NCBI GenBank assembly: GCA_934047225.1
Contig: OW203988.1
Location: 4,560,229 to 4,624,228, forward strand
Origin: Ypsolopha sequella
Taxonomy: Eukaryota; Arthropoda; Insecta; Lepidoptera; Ypsolophidae
Direction: 5' to 3'
DNA length: 64,000 nucleotides
A model generated the notes under the pieces. That model searched no databases and had not been told where the DNA came from. It saw only the letters and a list, made by a program, of their open reading frames with translations. Numbering within the stretch: the first letter of the stretch is position 1; each line of letters starts with the position of its first letter. The position numbers and the translations under genes are program-made. Shown here piece by piece: positions 56,845-64,000 of the stretch.

Positions 56845-57677
56845 TCTTTCAATATCCCAGCAAAATATCTTTGGAATGGAAGGTTGAAGGGGTTGGACCA
56901 CGGGGGTACCAAAAAAAGTTTTTTTTATGTGAAAACTTTGACGGCCTGTTTCTCCCAAACGCCTAGACTTAGACCCATGTTGATGGGTGTCTAGGAAAAG
57001 GTTTCGACGAGATCTACCTGCCGAAAGTGTCAAAACTTTACAGGCCCGTATCTCCCAAACAGCTAATGCTAGACCCATGTTCATGGTACTGTAAGAAAAG
57101 GGCTCGGCAAGATCTAGATGACGTTAAAAAAAAAGTCGAAAAAAGAATTGCCAAACATTTGATCGGCCATATCTCCCGAACGGCTAATTGTAGGGAGTTC
57201 GGGTTTCAACTTTTGTGATTGGTCAAGCCGGGGCTACATGACCAAAAAAAATTAAATTTGACAGGTTTTGACAGTTTTTTGACAGGTCCAAAAAAGTATT
57301 CCGATTTGCATAAAACTCAAGGGGCATTCGGGGTCGCCAATTACGCTGCTGTATTCAAATGTGACATTTTTTGACAACTGATAGGGATTTTGACACTCTT
57401 TCGGAAAAACTTTGATCGGTGAGTCCCCGTGTTTGGCATTCTGGTGAGGCCGAAAAACGAGCATGTGAGGACGGAGAACGCGCCCGCGAGGCCGAAGGCC
57501 GAGCAGGGCGCGTTCGTAGTCTGAGCATGCAAGTTTTTCGGCCGAGCACTACACCTTGACTCCCAGTGGGAGTGAGAGCACTTATAATATTTGTTTCTGA
57601 AAAAAATGTAATTTGTTTCCTGTAGGCCACGCGGGCGAAGCCGCGGGCAGAAGCTAGTTCACTATAATAATATTTAC

Positions 57678-58083
57678 GGCCAGTTGCAGAAACGGTTTTT
57701 TAAGTTTAATGAAACTTTAAAATGAATGCTGTCACTTTCTTTGTCAAGAACAATGTAAGGGATGGCAGTGGCGTGCACAGAACTTTTTTCCGGAAAAGCA
57801 ATCAGAAGGTCAAGTACGACAATAAAAAAATATGATTTTTTTTTAATAACGCTTTGAAAAAAAAAGTTTGTATGACGCCAGGGTAGGCAGTGCCTTTCAT
57901 AGAGTGAACATTTTCATACAAACTTTTTTTTTAAAGTGTTATTTAAATTTTTTCATATTTTTTTTATTGTCGTACTTGACCTTCTGATTGCTTTTCCGGA
58001 AAAAAGTTCTGTGCACGCCACTGAGGGATGGCATCAACTTTAAAGGTTCATTAAACTTAAAAACCCTTTCTGCAACTGGCTGT
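57678..58083. repeat. MITE/foldback (GGCCAGTTGCAGAAA ends), interrupted
   Basis: GCCAGTTGCAGAAACGGTTT, TTTAAGTTTAATGAAACTTT AAA at the left is inverted at the right as TTTAAAGGTTCATTAAACTT AAAAACCCTTTCTGCAACTG GC. The original element was about 140 bp; the hAT-like MITE at 57766-58023 was inserted into it. Confidence 0.7.
57766..58023. mobile_element. hAT-like MITE (258 bp)
   Basis: The ends CAGTGGCGTGCACAGAACTT TTTTCCGGAAAAGCAATCAG are inverted at the right for about 70 bp. A perfect 8-bp duplication, AGGGATGG, flanks it (57758-57765 and 58024-58031). CAGTGGCG-type ends and 8-bp duplications indicate hAT. The arms are nearly identical, suggesting a young insertion. Confidence 0.85.
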
Positions 58084-58217
58084 TAGAGTATCCAAAGCGA
58101 ATCAAAGGTTGTCTTCAAGAAATCGCTATAAGTGATAAGGCTTTTATAAGTTTGTTCTTTTACCTATTTTATGTATTTCGGTGTATAATAAAGAGTATTT
58201 GTCATGTCTTGCCTAAG

Positions 58218-58337
58218 GGCTTCACAGGTATAACGCAGGAGTATGAGCGTCCGGAGAGACCTGAACTGGTTGTGCAGACTGTGTTGCAGTCCGTCGAGGA
58301 GTCTACCCTCGAAGTGGTGCGGTTACTGGAGTCACAG
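58218..58337 (+). CDS. Papss: Papss exon 5: end of APS kinase and linker
   Basis: Forty codons, residues 176-215: GFTGITQEYERPERPELVVQ then TVLQSVEESTLEVVRLLESQ. GFTGI...YE.PE.PELV is the conserved close of the APS kinase domain; the rest is the helical linker to ATP sulfurylase. Acceptor TTGCCTAAG has a short pyrimidine tract and is the weakest of the gene; donor CAG|GTGAAA. Phase 0 on both sides, continuous with IK of exon 4. Confidence 0.9.
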
Positions 58338-58481
58338 GTGAAATGAAATGAAGTATATTTATTTTAACGGGATGTACCAAAAGTCAAGTCTTTTGGGATA
58401 CCTGTATACTGTAGGTATATCAGTCTGATATTATCAGATACACTTAATACAGGTCGGTTTTAATGTAATATAATTAAATAA

Positions 58482-58650
58482 TAAAGCCAATTCTGAAGGC
58501 TTTAATTTAAGTTTTAGTGCTGTCAAAAGCTTCAAATTTTCCAAATAAATTTAGCTTCTAATCCCAACTCTTAAGGGCTATTTCGTATCGAAGAATAATA
58601 AGTTTTGACAGCACTAAAACTAAAATTAAAGCCTTCAGAATCGGCTTTAA
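58482..58650. repeat. Repeat family D, copy 2
   Basis: AAAGCCAATTCTGAAGGCTT TAATTTAAGTTTTAGTGCTG TCAAAAG and the inverse CTTTTGACAGCACTAAAACT analogue at the right (TTTTGACAGCACTAAAACTA AAATTAAAGCCTTCAGAATC GGCTTT). Arms of about 45 bp. It is directly followed by the 58653-58914 foldback. Confidence 0.7.
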
Positions 58651-58652
58651 TA

Positions 58653-58914
58653 TAAGGTTAAATAATATTAGTTAGCGAAACTCAAAACATAGGTAGTACT
58701 AGTCTATATGAACAACTGTTTTTATGGGAGCTAAGCGAAATTCTTAAAATTTGTTTTCACCTTTCCATACTGGACCAGTCAGCTGATCGGGGCAATTTGT
58801 ATGGGAGGAAGAGAAAAAAAGTTGCGAATTTTGCTTAGCTCCCAAAAAGTTGTTCATATAGTCTAGTACTACCTATGTTTTGAGTTTCGCCAACTAATAT
58901 TATTTAACCTTATA
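58653..58914. repeat. Foldback element (262 bp)
   Basis: AAGGTTAAATAATATTAGTT, CGAAACTCAAAACATAGGTA and GTACTAGTCTATATGAACAA C are inverted at the right as GTTGTTCATATAGTCTAGTA, CTACCTATGTTTTGAGTTTC and AATATTATTTAACCTT. Arms of about 90 bp with few mismatches. Confidence 0.75.
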
Positions 58915-59328
58915 TATGTCTAATAGTTTAATATAACAAATAATAATATGGGGACTGGGTAGCATACAATAAACACAAGGATAAAGGTTGGTTTACTTAA
59001 ATTTCATAAAAAAAAATACACTTGAATAAAAATATATAGAAATAAGGAATAAATAATGTTATAAATATAGGCAATACATATAATAAATACGTGGGATACT
59101 AAGAAAATTTTTCGAAAGTTTTTATTATTAAAACTTCAAAGAATTCTCCACCAGCATCTAAACTTCTAAACTTTCATGCGTCTAAACCTGCGTGGTAACC
59201 AATTTTACCATTGCTCTAAGCATGTTACCTAGAATTCTGCGTTTTGACATTTAAATCCATGCATCGTTTTTTTTATACATCGCAGTCCAGATCGCGTCTC
59301 GGATCCATAAGATTGAGCAGCATACAGA

Positions 59329-59752
59329 TTAAGGCGATATGCGAAAAAAATACGGGTGTTTCTTTTCTATGTATTTCATGAAATACACGGAAAATTTTAA
59401 TGCATTTCTGGTATATGCATTTTGACTAAATATTCTAGGGTTTTGAAATTGGAAAACATGTTTGGATACATTTTCCTCGATAGAAATAATTGTTGAAATG
59501 AGGTCTTCAAACACACTTTTTCTCCTCGTTTGACGAATAGGAACCATATACGGAACTCAAAAATATTTTATTAGGTGTGTTTTAACAATATCTAGAGATT
59601 TGATATTTGAAATTTTGCTTGCTATTTTAGTTTTTTTAATAGAAATATAAAACCAACTATTTTCCCTTTTGCCCTGAATCCGCCCCTCTCGCACTGCGCG
59701 ATTTTTCGCTTGGAGTAACAGTGACAAAAATAAAATTCGCATAGCCGCTTAA
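59329..59752 (-). mobile_element. TTAA-flanked MITE family, copy 6
   Basis: TTAA at 59329-59332 and 59749-59752, reverse orientation, 424 bp. It is the only copy outside intron 1 of Papss, in intron 5, and ends 160 bp before exon 6. Confidence 0.8.
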
Positions 59753-59912
59753 ACGGTTATGAAATATTTCAGAAACAAACATAAAAATAAAAATGGTCTC
59801 CCATAACGACTATTACAGTCCAGTGTAAAAGGCACTGGACTCAGCACAGCAAAAGTCATACAAGTCTGATTTTCCGTCGGAGTATTTCAACTTATCCCAG
59901 CCATGGTTTCAG

Positions 59913-60053
59913 GGCATCATCCCCAACCTCCAAAGCTCTCGTCTAGGAGTCGAAGAGCTCTTCATCTACGGGAACAGACTCGACAGTGCTATAGAAGAAG
60001 CCAGCAGACTGCCGAAAGTTAACCTTACTACGTTGGACTTACAGTGGGTGCAG
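59913..60053 (+). CDS. Papss: Papss exon 6: start of ATP sulfurylase
   Basis: Forty-seven codons, residues 216-262: GIIPNLQSSRLGVEELFIYG then NRLDSAIEEASRLPKVNLTT and LDLQWVQ. (G)I(I/V)P......V.EL(F/Y)......L..A..EA..LP...I....(M/L)QWVQ is the N-terminal edge of the ATP sulfurylase moiety. Acceptor ATGGTTTCAG|GGC, donor CAG|GTAATA, phase 0. An upstream acceptor, TTATCCCAG at 59892-59900, would add PWFQ in frame. Confidence 0.9.
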
Positions 60054-60269
60054 GTAATATTGTCTGTTTTTGTTATTAAAAGGGTAGTAATAAAACGAGT
60101 GACTGTGAATTAAAATTTGACTTATTGTTTTACTAAGTGAGCGACTGACTGCGAGTAACGAGAAATCAATAAAACAGCAACTTAAAAACATTTATTTGAG
60201 TTACTTAAATTACAAAGTGAGAAGCTTGATAATACTTAAGCGATCTGATATTTGTTTGAGTATCAACAT

Positions 60270-60545
60270 TATGTCCTGCATTTTTGAATAATTCTCAGGC
60301 GAACAATTTTCTATTTTATTGGCAATTTAATTTTAAGTAACAAAACTAGGGACGTCGTCGCCTCGCTCCGCTCCGCTTCGCTCGGCTTCTTATTTTATCT
60401 TTACATGTAAACCTAGCACGCTCTTCCTCGCTTCGGTCGTCGTCGCACCTATTTTTGACTTTTGGTGTAATATTTTCGATTCCATACTTTAAATTCGCTC
60501 ACTCTGTATCTCTAGTCGCTCACTTAGTAATTAAGTCGCACGCTT
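60270..60545 (-). repeat. Repeat family C, inverted copy
   Basis: AATAATTCTCAGGCGAACAA, CGCTCCGCTCCGCTTCGCTC GGC, ACATGTAAACCTAGCACGCT and ATTTTTGACTTTTGGTGTAA TATTTTCGATTCCATACTTT AAA are the reverse complement of 50324-50585. Confidence 0.65.
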
Positions 60546-61082
60546 AGAATTTTTGTGTGCAAAATGGATTATTTACAGCCCACTTTATGTATCGATCTGT
60601 ATTTTATTATCAATCAATATACGTCTTCAGTTTAGTTAATTTTTCGCATACTCAAATTCATGCTCAAGTTATTAAAACCAAAGATTTCAAAAGTAAAGAT
60701 AAGCTTAAGTATTTGGTACTATGAGAGCACCAAAATGTTTCCACCTTTAAATGACGCTCACACATTTCACATTTCGAATCAGTGCTCATCCGAACACAGT
60801 GATAGTTGGACGCCTTACGTGCACTTAAAGTTAATCATTTTAACAACTTTAGTAGTCTGATCAGTTTGCTGACCGTAGGTAGACAGATTGCGCACTCAAA
60901 AGTGTGCGCGCGTCGGCATTATGTTAACGCACGCATTCAAAAACAACGCATTAGATTTTAGGTGCCAGGGCTCATCTAAACTTTTGAAATCTTTGATTAA
61001 AACAGTATCACATCATCAGTCGCTAAGTTTTGTTTTTATTCGCTCGTTTTATTATTCACCTTTTCAAAAACGTGTCTTCACG

Positions 61083-61275
61083 TCAAAATGTACCCTCGAG
61101 GGGGTGTAATGATGTTTCCGAGTGTGAACGGTCAGTTATCATTCGTACACACTCTATGGGGGAGGCCTATGTCCAGCAGTGGACGAATACGGGCTGATGG
61201 ATGGATGAATGGACACTCTATCACCAACTATTAGCACGTCCGAACGTGATAAGGGGTGGGCCGCACTTTTAGGGC
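61083..61275 (-). repeat. SINE A fragment interrupted by a LINE tail
   Basis: TGTACCCTCGAGGGGGTGTA, TTTCCGAGTGTGAACGGT and CGTCCGAACGTGATAAGGGG TGGGC match the reverse of SINE A. Between them, CCTATGTCCAGCAGTGGACG AATACGGGCTGATGG with a (GATG)n tail is the same LINE end as at 52555-52610. Confidence 0.5.
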
Positions 61276-61947
61276 AGGAATAAGTACACGATTCCTAGGG
61301 CGTGTAGGTTCAGGGGTCGACTACACAGAGCAGCGTTTTGTGGTCATTGTAGGATCTTTACACATACAGACTGCGGCGGTCAAGGAGAACGCGCTTTCCA
61401 ATTGTTTGGACCGCAGAGCGCAGAACGCGCTGTGTGGTCGACTCCTTGCATTGTTTTCCTTCACCGTTCAACAAATGAAAAGTACACAAATACTATGCAC
61501 ATGAATTTCGAAAAAAGATGAAGCCGATTCGAACCCTGATCTGGAGAGAAATAGTGTGACCAGCTGGTGGTTTTGTGCAGTTTGGTAAGTTGTCAATTTT
61601 ATTAAAGAATAACACAGCAGCACTTTTTTCTTGAAGGAGTAAACAACAAGTAAAAAAAAAAAACCCTTCGAGGCACAAAGTTGGATGCCGAGAGCTGCGA
61701 AGGATTCCAGAGTAGAATTCTGAGCGGAGCGGGGGTACAATATGAGATAGGGAGATGGATTTTATGTTATGTACTCTATTTTGACTCGCAAGGTTCATGA
61801 TCTGCTTTTCTTTCAACTACCGAATACATAACGGACGTCAAATAACTCAAACATTCCGCTATCCGAGATTGGCTCCGTCATTGTAGCCCCGGTTGCCCTC
61901 CCCTAAATCCGACCCTGCCTCGAACCACTAGACTATAGAGCTGGGGG

Positions 61948-62199
<252 letters not shown>

Positions 62200-62322
62200 T
62201 GATGTCCTATTTATTTACAGTATTGTACCATTTAAATTATGCGCAAAGGAATCTTCACCACTCTTGGGCTTTCTATACAATACTTGACAGGTGGTGCACA
62301 TCCGGTTGGTTGGCTATATATA

Positions 62323-62571
62323 CAAGGTGACTTTTTGATCATCGTCCAAATTCATACTGGAGGCTTGATAAGTGATCAGTATCTTGGATTTGTAAATTTG
62401 TAAATTGAAATTTCGGCTTCCCATAGAAATTCACTTCCAGTTCCGAGTGAATCACTATGGGGAGTCGAAATTTCATTTTATGAATTTTACAAAAATCGTT
62501 ATTGGTTTATGATGTTGATCACTTACCAAGGCTCAAGTATGAATTTGGACGATGTTCACAAATTCACCTTG
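62323..62571. mobile_element. Palindromic MITE, unit 1 (249 bp)
   Basis: CAAGGTGACTTTTTGATCAT CGTCCAAATTCATACTGGAG at the left and its inverse at the right (CAAGTATGAATTTGGACGAT GTTCACAAATTCACCTTG), TA on both sides. Almost the whole unit is symmetrical, with CCATAGAAATTCACTTCC / GAATCACTATGG near the centre. TA flanks suggest a Tc1/mariner-type MITE. Confidence 0.75.
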
Positions 62572-62575
62572 TATA

Positions 62576-62837
62576 CAGGATGACTTTTTGATCATCGTCC
62601 AAATTCATACTGGTGGCTTGGTAAGTGATCAGTATCATGGATCAATAACAATTTTGGTGAAATTCGTAAAATTAAATTTCGACTCCCCATAGTGATTCAC
62701 TCGGGACTGGGACTGAATTTCTATGGGAAGCCGAAATTTAATTTCACGAATTTCACAAAAATTGTTACTGATCCAAGATACTGATCACTTATCAAGCCTC
62801 CAGTATGAATTTGGACGATGATCAAAAAGTCACCTTG
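62576..62837. mobile_element. Palindromic MITE, unit 2 (262 bp), adjacent to unit 1
   Basis: Starts CAGGATGACTTTTTGATCAT CGTCC and ends GGACGATGATCAAAAAGTCA CCTTG, TA on both sides; four bases (TATA) separate it from unit 1. Its arms are more alike than those of unit 1 (about 120 bp with few mismatches). Confidence 0.8.
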
Positions 62838-63529
62838 TATATATAAATATCCTACGACATAGTATGCATAATATAAATACATAATATGCAAATTAAATAC
62901 AATTGTACTTGTTCTGAACTAGGATTTATTTTATATGTAGCTTTGGTAGGTATTACCGTATCTCTTTGTTTTTAATATTTATAGGGGCGTTTATGTTCTT
63001 CAAACACTGACTAAATGAATTCTCATACGTCGATTGAACGACATAATTGATTTAAGTAGTGACTTCGCGGGTAGATTCAATGCGATACTTGTTTATTTAC
63101 TTAAGGCCCAGTATTAGGCTAAACTTCCGTCATGCGCCAACGCTATTGTATTTGATTTGTTAATCCTGCTCTAATATACTGCGGTTATTTTGAATTAGCG
63201 GCTAAATTAGGACTTGTAATTGAAAATATTTCCTCTCACAACATTAAAGATTTATAAAACAAATATTCATTAAACGTTTCGTGGTGCTATCCTCAAAAAA
63301 GCAGACCAAAAAGCTGTTTTTCTTTAGTTTCAGACCCATTTTTGTAATTTTTTCCATCGAGGAAAGTTGTCGTAATTGCGTTTTTGGCCCGTCAGAACAC
63401 TAAAGCATATCCTTAAAAATTACATGTATATTTTTTTGAAATTTTTGGTTACTAAATTAATACCTATAAAGTTGTGAAAACTGCATTTTGCTTTATACTG
63501 CACCCTAATTGGTATACCAACTGGAAATA

Positions 63530-63930
63530 TATTTTTCAATGCATGTGCTCGTAAAGGCCCACTTTTTATGCATCAAAACCGAACAAAAAGTCGATTATTT
63601 TGCCCTAGGGCTTTATTATTATTATTTTTTTTTATTTATTTACTATGGTTGGCTAACCTGAAGACTTTCCTGTGTACCATAGATGTTATACTTTTTTTTC
63701 CACTGTTTAACGACTCTGGATACAGTCCTTTTGAGCCAATTATAATTTAAAGTTCACAAGATTATATTTGTTTTCATTTCCTCACACTATGCATTGAAAA
63801 ACGTAGTATGATACACGGGCGTAAAAGCAATAAATTACTCGGTTACGTTTAAAACACTCGCTACGCTCGTGTTTTAAATCGTCCTCGTTATTTATTCCTT
63901 TGCGCCCTTGTAGCATAAACTACTATTAAC
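63530..63930 (+). repeat. Interspersed repeat family B, copy 4
   Basis: From TTTTTCAATGCATGTGCTCG to GCCCTTGTAGCATAAACTAC. It keeps the CGCTACGCTCGTGTTTTAAATC segment near 63860-63885 that is missing from copy 1. The 60-codon frame (from 63568) belongs to the repeat. Confidence 0.7.
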
Positions 63931-64000
63931 ATTAATAATTAAATTATGTATGGCACTGAATCTGATATGAATCCCTTTTATAGACGTACACAGAATTCTT

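Larger units (their letters stand above)
55939..57657 (+). mobile_element. Helitron-like non-autonomous element (1.7 kb)
   Basis: It begins TCTGTATATATAAAATTCAA after an A, and ends CCGCGGGCAGAAGCTAG before a T. A 5' TC, a short GC hairpin (GCGG...CCGC) just before a CTAG (CTRR-type) end, insertion between A and T, and lack of inverted repeats or duplication fit Helitrons. It carries (CTGA)11 at 55963-56006, three diverged units with CCCCTAAA.GGGG..A and ATCAACATGGGTATC (56100-56650), and a (CTAT)n tract. No Rep/helicase is seen. The 3' 200 bp match 23815-23961. Confidence 0.6.

Noticed and set aside
56669..56966. SIYLSIYLSIYL-rich proteins
   Set aside because: They are translation of the (CTAT)n microsatellite.

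Overview
The window looks like nuclear DNA of an insect, most likely a moth or butterfly. It is AT-rich, its one clear gene is split by introns tens of kilobases long, and most of the rest is interspersed repeats: MITEs and foldbacks with short target duplications, Helitron-like ends carrying the CTAGT-type terminus common in Lepidoptera, tRNA-derived SINEs and 5'-truncated LINEs. Nothing bacterial or viral was recognised. The order is inferred from repeat and protein style, not from a search.

The main gene is Papss, the bifunctional PAPS synthase (APS kinase followed by ATP sulfurylase), on the + strand. Seven coding exons can be placed with consistent GT-AG borders and phases: 4375-4413, 45374-45548, 51991-52163, 52758-52895, 58218-58337, 59913-60053 and 62128-62190. 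Together they give 283 codons: a short basic N-terminus, the whole APS kinase domain and the first part of ATP sulfurylase. The remaining roughly 340 residues lie beyond position 64000. Intron 1 is about 41 kb and holds most of the window.

Two other host-like signals lie inside intron 1. A possible spliced mini-gene (about 7500-8700) encodes a 40-residue basic peptide. A possible first coding exon (25815-25925) sits just downstream of an E2F-like site; it ends in phase 0, so it could belong to an unknown nested gene or be an alternative first exon of Papss. Neither is proven.

Layout: 1-2.1 kb, nested LINE pieces and a 283-bp MITE; 3.1-4.2 kb, a long GGTTCCGTA-type repeat ending about 190 bp before the Papss start codon; 4.4-45.4 kb, intron 1, with a 2.6-kb DD41D mariner (36604-39223), five of six copies of a TTAA-flanked MITE, a hAT-like element with 8-bp duplications, a PIF/Harbinger-like MITE inside a near-perfect 138-bp palindrome, a 1-kb long-TIR element, many foldbacks, a 28-bp minisatellite and several LINE/SINE pieces; 45.4-64 kb, Papss exons 2-7 separated by introns with a long inverted repeat (47.1-48.8 kb), a LINE inserted in another repeat (54 kb), a Helitron-like element (55.9-57.7 kb), a MITE within a MITE (57.7-58.1 kb) and tandem palindromes (62.3-62.8 kb).

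Most short open frames in the window fall inside these repeats and recur with each copy, so they are not reported as genes.
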